A DNA stretch of 64,000 nt from Lachnospiraceae bacterium (lineage in GTDB: Bacteria > Bacillota > Clostridia > Lachnospirales > Lachnospiraceae). The notes under the pieces were generated by a model. That model had not been told where the DNA came from and did not search any database. It saw only the letters and a list, made by a program, of their open reading frames with translations. Position 1 is the stretch's first letter, and every line of letters starts with the position of its first letter. Where the stretch lies: assembly GCA_017397645.1 (NCBI GenBank), contig JAFQIE010000021.1:55240-119239 (forward strand). The letters are read 5' to 3'. This document shows positions 27,492-35,677 of the stretch, one piece after another. The translations under genes and the position numbers were made by a program.

Positions 27492-28784
27492 TTAACTGGT
27501 TTTTAGTTTGAATTTCCTGACATCTTTTTCTGTCTGCACCAATTCTATCTGTGCACCCAGTGCTTTGAGTTTCAAATGGAAGTCCTCATAGCCACGTTCG
27601 ATGTATTTAATCTCATCCACCAATGAAACACCCTCTGCCACCAGTGCCGCCAAAACCAAAGCTGCACCTGCGCGTAAGTCCGGAGATGAAATACTTGCAC
27701 CGGTATAATGGCTCACACCGGTGATAATCGCTGTGTTACCTTCCACCTTGATATTGGCACCCATCTTGGTCAGTTCGTCCACGTATTTAAAGCGATTCTC
27801 AAAAATGCTCTCAGTCACAATACTCGTTCCGCCGGCCAGTGCCAAAGCCACTGTAATCTGAGGTTGCATATCCGTAGGATAACCCGGATAGGGAAGCGTC
27901 TTCACGTGAGTGGATTTTAAAGGCTTGGACGCCACCACCCGCACGCAATCGTCCGCTTCTTCTACTTCACAGCCTATTTCCAAAAGTTTCGCGGTAATGG
28001 ACTCCAAGTGCTTTGGAATCACATTCTTTACCGTGATATCTCCTTTTGTTACAGCTGCTGCCATCATAAAGGTACCCGCTTCTATCTGGTCAGGAATAAT
28101 CGTATATTCTGTTCCATGAAGGGTGGGTACTCCCTTGATTCGGATCACATCTGTACCGGCACCTTTAATATTAGCGCCCATACTGTTCAAAAAGTTGGCC
28201 ACATCAACCACATGGGGTTCTTTTGCGGCATTTTCTATGGTAGAGGAGCCCTCCGCCATAGCTGCTGCCATCATCACATTGATGGTAGCACCTACACTGG
28301 AAACATCCATATAAATGTGGCTGCCTGACAGTTTCTCAGCCTTTGCTTTAATCATACCGTACTCAATGGTGATTTCGGCACCCAAAGCACGGAAACCTTT
28401 GATATGCTGGTCGATGGCTCTCATTCCAATGTCACAACCACCCGGAAGTACCACCTCGGCCTGCTTATATTTACCTAACAGCGCCCCCAAAAAATAATAG
28501 GAAGCACGAATCTTTTTCACACCTTCTCCATTCACCACCAGGCTGTGAATGTTGCCACCATTGACCACCACTTTGTGACGTTGGGCACGCTTGATGGAAG
28601 CACCAATATCGCGCATGGCATCCAGTAGTACATTGGTATCTCTTACATCCGGCATATTGTCGATATACACGGTCTCATCAGTCATCACAGAAGCAGCAAG
28701 AATAGGAAGCGCAGCATTCTTTGCACCCCCTATTTCAACGTCTCCTACCAATGGATTACCGCCTTTGATTGCGTACTGTTCCAT
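27492..28784 (-). CDS. murA: UDP-N-acetylglucosamine 1-carboxyvinyltransferase
   Basis: This 430-residue enzyme transfers enolpyruvyl from PEP to UDP-GlcNAc, the first committed step of peptidoglycan synthesis. Lys22 in GGAKNAALP and the active-site Cys117 in LPGGCDIGMRAIDQH are present, so the enzyme should be sensitive to fosfomycin. The six repeated alpha/beta units of the inside-out barrels and the late SSPDLRAGAALVLAAL motif fit the family. Firmicutes often have two MurA paralogues; which one this is cannot be told here. Its stop lies 18 bases before the SAM riboswitch, so the metK leader promoter probably overlaps the gene's end. Confidence 0.97.
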   Translation of the reverse strand: MEQYAIKGGNPLVGDVEIGGAKNAALPILAASVMTDETVYIDNMPDVRDTNVLLDAMRDIGASIKRAQRHKVVVNGGNIHSLVVNGEGVKKIRASYYFLGALLGKYKQAEVVLPGGCDIGMRAIDQHIKGFRALGAEITIEYGMIKAKAEKLSGSHIYMDVSSVGATINVMMAAAMAEGSSTIENAAKEPHVVDVANFLNSMGANIKGAGTDVIRIKGVPTLHGTEYTIIPDQIEAGTFMMAAAVTKGDITVKNVIPKHLESITAKLLEIGCEVEEADDCVRVVASKPLKSTHVKTLPYPGYPTDMQPQITVALALAGGTSIVTESIFENRFKYVDELTKMGANIKVEGNTAIITGVSHYTGASISSPDLRAGAALVLAALVAEGVSLVDEIKYIERGYEDFHLKLKALGAQIELVQTEKDVRKFKLKTS

Positions 28785-28891
28785 TTTTATACCTCAGTTA
28801 AAGTTTTGCTAAACTAACTCTGTCTTTCATACTACCACAAAGTCTATCATTTGTAAACCGAACATATGTCCAAACTTCTATGATATTTCGT

Positions 28892-30481
28892 TTACTTCAC
28901 ATATTTGAACGGGTCCACGGGAACACCATTGATTCTCATCTCAAAGTGAAGGTGCGGTCCTGTGCTGACGCCGGTATTACCGCTCTTCGCAATGGTCTGC
29001 CCCTGTTTTACGCTCTGACCTACGGATACCAATACCTTACTCAAATGTCCGTACCTTGTCTCCGTACCGTCGGGATGCTTGATGGTAACTAAATAACCGT
29101 ATCCGCTGGCCCATCCGGCATGGGTGACGGTTCCGCCACTGGAAGCCTTGATGGTGGTGCCTGTAGGTGTCGCTATATCCACGCCCTTATGATTGGTACT
29201 TGCACCTGCAGTGGGTCTTTGCCGATATCCGAATTTAGAAGTAATTCTGCCACCTGTAAGCGGTCGGATATAGGTAGGAGGAACCTTTGTACCTCTCTCC
29301 ACAATCTTGGGAACCGCTTCCTTGAGAACCTCTTCCTTTAGGATTGTACGCTGTACTTCCTTGTCATTGACATAGGATTCTTCTGCCACTACTTTACGAA
29401 AGCCGGAGGAAGGCTGCTGTCTGACCTCCTGCTTAGTCGTATACCATTCATCGTTGTCGATGTAGACAACTTCCGCATCATAGTTTTCTTCATAATACTG
29501 TACCTGTGTCCTGTGTACAGACAATTCAGGTTCGGGAATAGTAATATATAGTTTATCCCCAACACGGATGGTTGATTCGGAATTCTTGAGCAAATTGCTG
29601 TTCATTTCCACAATTTTATCGATAGTAATGTTCAGATTAATAGCAATCTCATACAGCGTATCTCCGGATTTTACATCGTAAATTGCCGCCGATGCCTGCT
29701 CTTTTGTCACCCTTTCGATAGCCTCATCCAAACTTGTCAACTGACTGGATGGCAAATACACTTCTACCACTTCCACTTCCTCAACAAATCCGATTTCGGT
29801 AGTGCCCAATTCATAATCTTCGAATCCCAGCTCTTCTTTTTCTTCTTCTACCTCACCGGTGAGTCCGGACATAAAGGACTGGATACCCGCCTCAAAATTG
29901 CCCCCTTGCATGGTGGCAGGTTCTTCTTCCACCTGTTCCACGATGTTAGTGGTGAGCACGTTGAACTCTCTTAAATTATCCAACACCAGTTCCACTTGAA
30001 AACGGTTCTCGGGATCATACTTAGAAACTGCCGTCTGAAGAATCTGACGGACATCCTCCAAAGTGGGAACATTGATGATGTATTCATTGATTTTCATAGT
30101 GTATGCACGATGCAAGGTACTCTCCTGCACTGCCTCTGCCACCACGGATTCCATACGCAGAAGCACATCCTCTTCTGTATCCACATCCGCCCACAGAACC
30201 TTCTCTTCTTCCACCACCAGTTCTGTTTCCATAAACATCAGTTCATCCGTAGCAGACGCCACATTTTTGCGTGCCTGTAATAATAATTTTTCTACTCTGC
30301 TGCCATCTAACAGGGTACCCACATTGTGCCCGTTTAAGGAAACGTGGTATACCTTTTCACCAATGCCACCAAAGAATCCACATCCGCGCATGAAAAAAAG
30401 GCTCAACACCAAAATGAAAAGCGTAGTTTTAGCATGTATATATTTTACACTCTTTAGATTCAAGTTAAACTTCATAAACAT
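28892..30481 (-). CDS. M23 metallopeptidase with LysM and G5 domains
   Basis: This 529-residue cell-wall endopeptidase is exported or membrane-anchored through an N-terminal hydrophobic helix (about residues 20-40). An acidic region up to 240 is followed by LysM (about 268-315, YDVKSGDTLYEIAINLN), G5 (about 319-398) and the peptidase domain (about 415-525). Zinc ligands are visible as HKGVD (His431, Asp435) and HLH (His510, His512), with His479 in RYGHL as the catalytic histidine. LysM and G5 bind glycan. Such proteins cut peptide cross-links in growth, division or sporulation. A Glu-rich linker (around 210-240) is unusual in its acidity. Confidence 0.94.
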   Translation of the reverse strand: MFMKFNLNLKSVKYIHAKTTLFILVLSLFFMRGCGFFGGIGEKVYHVSLNGHNVGTLLDGSRVEKLLLQARKNVASATDELMFMETELVVEEEKVLWADVDTEEDVLLRMESVVAEAVQESTLHRAYTMKINEYIINVPTLEDVRQILQTAVSKYDPENRFQVELVLDNLREFNVLTTNIVEQVEEEPATMQGGNFEAGIQSFMSGLTGEVEEEKEELGFEDYELGTTEIGFVEEVEVVEVYLPSSQLTSLDEAIERVTKEQASAAIYDVKSGDTLYEIAINLNITIDKIVEMNSNLLKNSESTIRVGDKLYITIPEPELSVHRTQVQYYEENYDAEVVYIDNDEWYTTKQEVRQQPSSGFRKVVAEESYVNDKEVQRTILKEEVLKEAVPKIVERGTKVPPTYIRPLTGGRITSKFGYRQRPTAGASTNHKGVDIATPTGTTIKASSGGTVTHAGWASGYGYLVTIKHPDGTETRYGHLSKVLVSVGQSVKQGQTIAKSGNTGVSTGPHLHFEMRINGVPVDPFKYVK

Positions 30482-30482
30482 C

Positions 30483-31049
30483 CTACTTTTTCTTTTTTAC
30501 ACTGAACCCGAAGGTTCCCAGCTGCTCACCGCAACCAAAATAGGTGCCATGGGAATACACAATAGGCTTGGCTGCCTCCAAATGGAATTTCTGATTCTCA
30601 TCCATATATTGCTCGTCGGCATGCACCGCCACCACCTCCGCCAGGAACATATCATGGGATCCCAGCGAAAGAATATCCTTCACCTTACACTCAATGTTCA
30701 CAGGGCTTTCTGCGATCATAGCCGCTTTTACCTCACTGCCGAAAATCGGAGTGAGCCCTGTTTCCTTAAACTTATCCACATCTCTTCCGCTTTTAACACC
30801 ACAATAATCTGTAGCAAAAGCCAAATCCTCCGTCGTCAGATTGACCACGAATTCCCCGGTTTCCTTCAAAATGGCATGGGAATACCGCTCCGGTCTCACG
30901 GATATACTCAACATCGGTGGATTGGTACAAATAGTTGCCGTCCAGCCAATGGTGATAATATTATGTTTGCCATTTTTATCCGTCATGCTGACCATGACCG
31001 CAGGCAAAGGATATAACATATTGCCGGGTTTCCACAACTGCTTCGCCAT
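30483..31049 (-). CDS. Flavin reductase-like FMN-binding protein
   Basis: This 188-residue protein has the split-barrel FMN-binding fold of the flavin reductase/DIM6-NTAB family. Typical segments are the N-terminal PAVMVSMTDKNGKHNIITIGW, shown here in part (VMVSMTDKNG), then NPPMLSISVRPERYSHAIL and GEFVVNLTTEDLA. A SHDMFLAEVVAVHADE segment forms the C-terminal strands. Members bind FMN and act as NAD(P)H:flavin reductases or unknown flavoproteins in anaerobes. The M23 peptidase gene starts directly after it (one base gap), so the two are likely co-transcribed, though no functional link is evident. Confidence 0.88.
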   Translation of the reverse strand: MAKQLWKPGNMLYPLPAVMVSMTDKNGKHNIITIGWTATICTNPPMLSISVRPERYSHAILKETGEFVVNLTTEDLAFATDYCGVKSGRDVDKFKETGLTPIFGSEVKAAMIAESPVNIECKVKDILSLGSHDMFLAEVVAVHADEQYMDENQKFHLEAAKPIVYSHGTYFGCGEQLGTFGFSVKKKK

Positions 31050-31098
31050 TTCACACCTCTAACATCAACTCATACTTACTGCATTCAAGACAGTTTGC

Positions 31099-31533
31099 TT
31101 AGAACAATTTGATCCCAAACAATTGTAATACCACAAAAATCGCCACGCCAAAACTCACCACGGACATAGAGAATGCCGCAATTGCCAGGCCTAACATCGT
31201 GTTGGTTTTTTTCAATATCTTAGACGTAGTGACAGCGACTTCTTCTTCCAGTTCTTGAATTTTCCCGGATTCCTCCACCACCACTGCCTGCATGTTGCGG
31301 TATACTTTTATGCATTCTTTGTGAAGGCTTGCATCTATCTTCGCGATAAATTCTCCACCTTCCTTTGTAGCACCGTTCTCTTCCAAAAGTGCCTGCAATC
31401 TATCTAAACATTCATTATATTCAGCCACACGGTTTCTCATTCTTTTCAAATCCTCTGCATCCGCTGATGTATTTGCTTTCGTCGTTTCCTGGGGTGTAAA
31501 TTTTTGCACCAACTTATCCATAAACATGTCCAT
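31099..31533 (-). CDS. Tail-anchored coiled-coil protein of unknown function
   Basis: This 144-residue protein starts at ATG 31533, preceded by GGGAGGAG. Residues about 20-110 are charged and helical with heptad-like spacing (LKRMRNRVAEYNECLDRL, GKIQELEEEVAVTTSKIL). The C-terminus is a single hydrophobic helix (about 118-142, AIAAFSMSVVSFGVAIFVVL), so most of the protein would face the cytoplasm. I do not recognise the family. Tail-anchored coiled coils can act in cell-division or membrane scaffolds, but nothing here shows that. It lies between the alarmone synthetase terminator and the flavin reductase gene. Confidence 0.75.
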   Translation of the reverse strand: MDMFMDKLVQKFTPQETTKANTSADAEDLKRMRNRVAEYNECLDRLQALLEENGATKEGGEFIAKIDASLHKECIKVYRNMQAVVVEESGKIQELEEEVAVTTSKILKKTNTMLGLAIAAFSMSVVSFGVAIFVVLQLFGIKLF

Positions 31534-31640
31534 TCTTTCTCCTCCCGAACACAAACCACACTTCGAGCAATATAAATATCATACCATCTACGACAAGATA
31601 TTACAACAAAAACTGTCAAAAACCATCGGGGTGCACTTAC

Positions 31641-31664
31641 AAAAAGAACCTCTTAACGAGGTTC
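31641..31664 (-). terminator. Terminator overlapping the alarmone synthetase stop codon
   Basis: On the minus strand GAACCTC, a GTTAA loop, GAGGTTC and five T make a compact intrinsic terminator. The TAA stop codon of the upstream gene (31653-31655) is the loop itself. Confidence 0.8.
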
Positions 31665-32300
31665 CTTTTCCTGCCCGAGGGCCGATATTTCTTCATTTAA
31701 CTGTAGCATTCTATTATCCAAGTCTGACACCATTCTGGCACATTCTATCAACTCATTCTTGATATGCTCCGGTGCATCACCCTCGAATTTGTAATGGATT
31801 TTATGTTCCAGGCTGGCCCAGAAGTCCATAGCTACTGTTCTAATCTGAATCTCTACCCTGGTATCCACCGTCCGGTCCGATAAATACACCGGCACCGTAA
31901 CAATCATATGATAGCTCTTATACCCACTTGGTTTGGGGAAGGTAATATAATCCTTGACAGCAATTACCTTAATATCCCTCTGGTCGCTGATCATTTCAGC
32001 GATTCTGAAAATATCAGAGGTAAAAGAACAGATGATACGGATGCCTGCAATATCATTGATGTACTTCACCATATTGTCAATGGTGGATTCGTACCCGTTT
32101 CTCTTTAATTTTTTCACAATACTTTCCGGCGTTTTGATACGGGACTTGATATGTTCTATGGGATTGTACTGATGTACATGCTGGAACTCATCATTCAAAA
32201 TGGCCATCTTGGTCTCAATTTGCTTCAGTGCAGCCGTGTAGATCAGAGTGACTTCCCGCCAGCTTTCAATACCCTCGCCGTGGTCAACTTTTAATTCCAT
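31653..32300 (-). CDS. Small alarmone synthetase (RelQ/YjbM-like GTP pyrophosphokinase)
   Basis: This 215-residue protein contains only a RelA/SpoT synthetase domain. It should transfer pyrophosphate from ATP to GTP or GDP, making (p)ppGpp. Motifs are RIKTPESIVKKLKR, DIAGIRIICSF, FPKPSGYKSYHM and VEIQIRTVAMDFWASLEHKI, which holds the catalytic Glu. The hydrolase HD, TGS and ACT domains of long RSH proteins are absent. The long C-terminal helix fits RelQ-type tetramers. Start ATG 32300 has AGGAG six bases upstream; the frame continues to 32363 without a ribosome site. The stop codon lies in the loop of its own terminator. Confidence 0.95.
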   Translation of the reverse strand: MELKVDHGEGIESWREVTLIYTAALKQIETKMAILNDEFQHVHQYNPIEHIKSRIKTPESIVKKLKRNGYESTIDNMVKYINDIAGIRIICSFTSDIFRIAEMISDQRDIKVIAVKDYITFPKPSGYKSYHMIVTVPVYLSDRTVDTRVEIQIRTVAMDFWASLEHKIHYKFEGDAPEHIKNELIECARMVSDLDNRMLQLNEEISALGQEKEPR

Positions 32301-32388
32301 CTTAACTCCTTGCTTTGCAACCTGTGCAACTTCAGTATAACATAAATGAAAACACAAATACATAGTTTCACATAAAATTTACGCTTTG

Positions 32389-32417
32389 TTTACAATTACC
32401 CTGCTTCTCCCTATAAT
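32389..32417 (+). promoter_or_regulatory. Predicted sigma-A promoter of the 88-residue gene
   Basis: TTTACA (32389-32394), a 17-base spacer and perfect TATAAT (32412-32417) lie about 80 bases before the ATG. The divergent alarmone synthetase gene starts 89 bases to the left. Confidence 0.7.
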
Positions 32418-32495
32418 TACGATTCTTCTCTTGCCAACTATAAGGAAATAGATTAACATAGAGACGTACAATCTTTCAGAAGACGAGGAGAATCC

Positions 32496-32762
32496 ATGTT
32501 TCGCTTATGGGCTAAAATATTTGAAAACAATCGTATGATTTCTGACACATGTGTCATGGACGAATCCGTAGACACACGCACACATAAGGTGTTCCGGGCC
32601 ATCGAGAAAGCTTGCAATCAATTTGATTTGAGTGTTCCTGTGTGGCTGGATAAAAACATTGCAGATTTCAAACGTTTGAGTAAAACCCGTTTCAATCAGG
32701 ACAATTTTATTGAGTCCGTGTCCTTTGACTATCTGGAAATCCAAGTCATTGAAGAAGACTAA
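32496..32762 (+). CDS. Small conserved hypothetical protein (88 residues)
   Basis: This short soluble protein begins MFRLWAKIFENNRMISDTC and ends in an acidic tail. It has an alternating charged/hydrophobic pattern suggesting an alpha/beta fold (HKVFRAIEKACNQFDL, VPVWLDKNIADFKRL, SFDYLEIQVIE). Support for it being real is the strong promoter at 32389-32417, a GAGGAG ribosome site and a perfect terminator 30 bases after the stop. It is therefore an independent single-gene transcript. I do not recognise a family and no function can be proposed. It is divergent from the alarmone synthetase gene. Confidence 0.82.
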   Translation: MFRLWAKIFENNRMISDTCVMDESVDTRTHKVFRAIEKACNQFDLSVPVWLDKNIADFKRLSKTRFNQDNFIESVSFDYLEIQVIEED

Positions 32763-32787
32763 TTCAAATATTGCAAGCATCACCCGC

Positions 32788-32823
32788 AAAAAAGACGCAA
32801 AACCTTTCCGTTTTGCGTCTTTT
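32788..32823. terminator. Bidirectional terminator between the 88-residue gene and galE
   Basis: A 14-bp near-perfect stem (about 32790-32803 with 32810-32823) has A-rich and T-rich ends, so it can terminate transcripts arriving from both convergent genes. Confidence 0.85.
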
Positions 32824-32859
32824 GTAATCTTAATATGTCTTTCTGTTCATCGGTCACAA

Positions 32860-33879
32860 TCAGTCCTCATAACCGTTGGGATTATTCTTCTGCCATCTCC
32901 AGGCATCTTCACACATTTCCCTAATACCATATTCTGCCACCCAGCCGAGCTCCTCTTTTGCGAGGCTTGCATCGGAATAACAGGTAGCAATATCGCCGGG
33001 GCGTCTGTCCTTTATCACATAAGGGATCGGCACGCCGTTGGCCGCTTCGAAATTCTTCACGATATCCAATACACTGTAGCCCACGCCCGTTCCCAGATTG
33101 TAAATGCGAAGACCGGAATTCTGCTCTACCTTCTTCAGCGCCTTCACATGACCTCTTGCCAAATCCACCACATGGATATAGTCGCGGACACCGGTACCAT
33201 CGGGCGTATCATAGTCATCCCCGAAGACACCCAATTTCTCCAACTTGCCAACTGCCACTTGGGTAATGTAGGGCATCAGATTGTTGGGGATGCCGTTAGG
33301 GTTCTCGCCCATGGTTCCACTCTTATGTGCGCCGATGGGATTGAAGTAACGCAGCAGGATGATGTTCCATTCCTGATCTGCCTTCTGAATATCAGAAAGA
33401 ATCTGCTCCAGCATGGACTTGGTCCATCCGTAAGGATTCGTACACTGTCCCTTGGGGCACTCTTCCGTGATGGGGATAATGGCAGGATTGCCGTAAACCG
33501 TTGCACTGGAGGAGAAAATCATATTCTTCACGCCGTGCTTCCTCATTACATCAACCAAAGTCAAGGTGCCTGCAATATTATTCTCATAATACTCCCAAGG
33601 CTTTGCCACGGACTCGCCTACAGCCTTCAGGCCTGCGAAGTGAATCACTGCTCCGATTTCTTCCTTAGAAAAAATCTCTTCCAATGCTTCTCTATCCAAA
33701 ATGTCAGCCTTGTAAAAGGGAACCTTCTTCCCTGTAATGGCTTCCACTCTCTCCAAACTCTTTTCGCTGGAGTTGCTTAAATTATCCAATACCACTACAT
33801 CATATCCGGCTTCCTGTAATTCCACTACCGTGTGGCTACCGATATAGCCTGCGCCACCGGTAACTAATATTTTCTTCAT
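32860..33879 (-). CDS. galE: UDP-glucose 4-epimerase
   Basis: This 339-residue extended SDR enzyme interconverts UDP-glucose and UDP-galactose, with bound NAD. The N-terminal [13 protein letters not shown], the catalytic YxxxK in [22 protein letters not shown] and the substrate-binding [10 protein letters not shown] are all present. The length is normal from ATG 33879, and a ribosome site lies just upstream (GGGAAAAGG). It follows the UDP-sugar pyrophosphorylase by 60 bases on the same strand. Together the two supply UDP-hexoses for galactose use or envelope polysaccharide. Confidence 0.97.
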   Translation of the reverse strand: MKKILVTGGAGYIGSHTVVELQEAGYDVVVLDNLSNSSEKSLERVEAITGKKVPFYKADILDREALEEIFSKEEIGAVIHFAGLKAVGESVAKPWEYYENNIAGTLTLVDVMRKHGVKNMIFSSSATVYGNPAIIPITEECPKGQCTNPYGWTKSMLEQILSDIQKADQEWNIILLRYFNPIGAHKSGTMGENPNGIPNNLMPYITQVAVGKLEKLGVFGDDYDTPDGTGVRDYIHVVDLARGHVKALKKVEQNSGLRIYNLGTGVGYSVLDIVKNFEAANGVPIPYVIKDRRPGDIATCYSDASLAKEELGWVAEYGIREMCEDAWRWQKNNPNGYED

Positions 33880-33939
33880 CCTTTTCCCTCCATTCGATTG
33901 TCTGTCCAACCGATGTTTTCTATACTTGGCTTATCAATA

Positions 33940-35172
33940 TTACAGCACTACCCCGTTCTGCTGCAGGAGCGCTCTTGCACTTTCTACAGAGTCGATACCG
34001 GTCTTATTCTTAATAGGTGCAAATTCTCTTTCGCGCACTACCTCGAAGGGCAGACAGCTGGACATCTGATGAATCATATCCAATACCAGATTCTCGAATT
34101 TATAACCATTGGGTTCCTCAGGTTTTACAAGTTCACCCGCTTCGTTAAGATATGGAATCTTCTTCTCTACGATGTGCAGAGGGAGATTCTGCTCCAGTAC
34201 TCTTTCAAGCTCAGCCACATTGAACAGATAGTTCAAGATAACGCCAAAATAATATGCGGGATCGCCGTTGGCGTCCTTAGCAGTCATCAATTCCTCGGTC
34301 AACTCATAGTACTCTACGATAGAAGGTCTGCCGTCCTCCAAGCAGATGACACCCACCTTCTCATCCGGTGCATTTTTCTTAACCACCTTAGCACCTACCA
34401 CACATTCCTTCTGAATGGTAGCACCGATAAAGCAAGGATCTGCAATTCTCTGGCATACATTATCCACTGCGAATACGTTCAGCCACTCAATGCCGGCTTC
34501 TTTGACCAAATCCAAAAGACCGGAACGCACAAGCGAAATGAACCAACCACCGTTGCCATTGGGAGAGGTAGACAGTTTGCCCTTCTCTTCCAAATAAATC
34601 TTGCCATCATAATCGGTAGCCGGTGCCATCTCCTGCTGGAAGAAATGCACATATTCCGCATTATATCCAAAGAAATTATGCTCCGTCAGGAAATTCACGG
34701 TTGCCTCGTGGTTCTTATCACTGGTCATCACAAAGAGATGGAACCAGGCGCCTGCCTGCTTTACAACATCCATCATGTTATTTACCAAGCACTCAAATAT
34801 GTAAAGTTCTCTGGTGACACCTACATTGTACATACCCTTAGGATTGTCAGAACCAAGACGGGTTCCCATACCACCTGCCAAAAGCACTGCTGCCACCTTG
34901 CCATCCTGAATGGCCTTGATGCCGGTGGCGGTAAAGCTCTCTCTATTTGCTTCAATCTCAGGAAGCTGCATTGCTGCCAGAGGAGAAATCTCACCCTTCT
35001 GTGCCAGTGCCTCCTTATTCTTGCATGCGTCCAGGATGCTCAAATCTGTCGCTTCGATCTGTGCAAGCAATCCTTTCTTGCCTTCTGCATCCAATTCATC
35101 ATAGTACTTCAAAACATGTTCCTGGCCGTATGCAGCCAGCTTGTCCTTAATCTGCTCCAATGTCATAGACAT
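33940..35172 (-). CDS. UDP-sugar pyrophosphorylase, eukaryotic-type UDPGP family
   Basis: This 410-residue nucleotidyltransferase is predicted to make UDP-glucose or UDP-N-acetylhexosamine from UTP and the sugar 1-phosphate. The GT-A nucleotide loop is VLLAGGMGTRLGSDNPKGMY near residue 105. NGNGGWFISL and VFAVDNVCQRIADP are typical of the UDPGP family (PF01704), which is distinct from the 290-residue bacterial GalU. Start ATG 35172 has AAGGAG at proper distance; the frame opens upstream to 35301 without one. Its galE neighbour suggests UDP-glucose or UDP-galactose supply. Substrate preference between glucose and N-acetylglucosamine cannot be decided by eye. Confidence 0.93.
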   Translation of the reverse strand: MSMTLEQIKDKLAAYGQEHVLKYYDELDAEGKKGLLAQIEATDLSILDACKNKEALAQKGEISPLAAMQLPEIEANRESFTATGIKAIQDGKVAAVLLAGGMGTRLGSDNPKGMYNVGVTRELYIFECLVNNMMDVVKQAGAWFHLFVMTSDKNHEATVNFLTEHNFFGYNAEYVHFFQQEMAPATDYDGKIYLEEKGKLSTSPNGNGGWFISLVRSGLLDLVKEAGIEWLNVFAVDNVCQRIADPCFIGATIQKECVVGAKVVKKNAPDEKVGVICLEDGRPSIVEYYELTEELMTAKDANGDPAYYFGVILNYLFNVAELERVLEQNLPLHIVEKKIPYLNEAGELVKPEEPNGYKFENLVLDMIHQMSSCLPFEVVREREFAPIKNKTGIDSVESARALLQQNGVVL

Positions 35173-35320
35173 ATTGATATTCTCCTTTTCACACTTTATC
35201 AATATTGGAAGACTTCTTCCGTTGTCCATTCTACCACATTCAAATGGTAATGTCATCCATTGTTTTCTTAAAAATAGGTACATTTCATGCAAGAAACGCA
35301 CACAATATGACTGAATACAA

Positions 35321-35347
35321 CAACAAAGAGTCCGCTTGCGGACTCTT
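35321..35347 (-). terminator. Terminator after spoIIID
   Basis: A perfect 22-base palindrome (AAGAGTCCGC/GCGGACTCTT, 35326-35347) lies seven bases after the spoIIID stop codon, followed by a T/G-rich stretch on the minus strand. Confidence 0.75.
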
Positions 35348-35353
35348 CAACTC

Positions 35354-35608
35354 TTATTTATGCATTTGCAAATACTTCTCCTTCGTAGCCAATCCGCCCC
35401 TGATGTGACGCTCTGATTTATTGTGTTCCAAAATCTTTCTGGCTTCCGACGCCAAAGAAGCATTCAACCCCGGAAGACGGTCCGTGACGTCTTTATGTAC
35501 CGTACTCTTGCTCACCCCAAAGGCTTTGGCCGTCTGTCTCACTGTGGCGTTGTGTTCGATAATATAATTTGCGATACCCAAGGCACGCTCTTCGATGTAG
35601 TCTTTCAA
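35354..35608 (-). CDS. spoIIID: Stage III sporulation transcription factor SpoIIID
   Basis: This 84-residue DNA-binding protein activates or represses many mother-cell genes during sporulation and helps switch from sigma-E to sigma-K. The helix-turn-helix is TVRQTAKAFGVSKSTVHKDV, followed by the basic C-terminal region NKSERHIRGGLATKEKY; both are near-invariant in SpoIIID. The frame is open from ATG 35626, but TTG 35608 is preferred. Family members begin at the KDYIEERAL segment, GAGGG is properly spaced, and the predicted sigma-E promoter would leave almost no leader for the upstream ATG. Its presence supports a spore-forming host. Confidence 0.97.
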   Translation of the reverse strand: MKDYIEERALGIANYIIEHNATVRQTAKAFGVSKSTVHKDVTDRLPGLNASLASEARKILEHNKSERHIRGGLATKEKYLQMHK

Positions 35609-35636
35609 AAAAAGTCCCTCATACATGCTTTTTTAC

Positions 35637-35665
35637 ATTGTATGAGGGTTGCTTTTTCAGTATGA
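35637..35665 (-). promoter_or_regulatory. Predicted sigma-E promoter of spoIIID
   Basis: On the minus strand TCATACT (35659-35665) and CATACAAT (35637-35644) are 14 bases apart. They match the Bacillus sigma-E consensus (KMATATT, CATACAHT) in 6 of 7 and 8 of 8 positions. spoIIID belongs to the sigma-E regulon in studied spore formers. Confidence 0.75.
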
Positions 35666-35677
35666 TAAAAAACTATT

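Noticed and set aside
33898-35250. 450-residue plus-strand frame opposite the UDP-sugar pyrophosphorylase gene
   Set aside because: It is antisense to a clear enzyme gene, rich in His, Cys, Ile and Leu as reversed coding frames are, and has no ribosome site.
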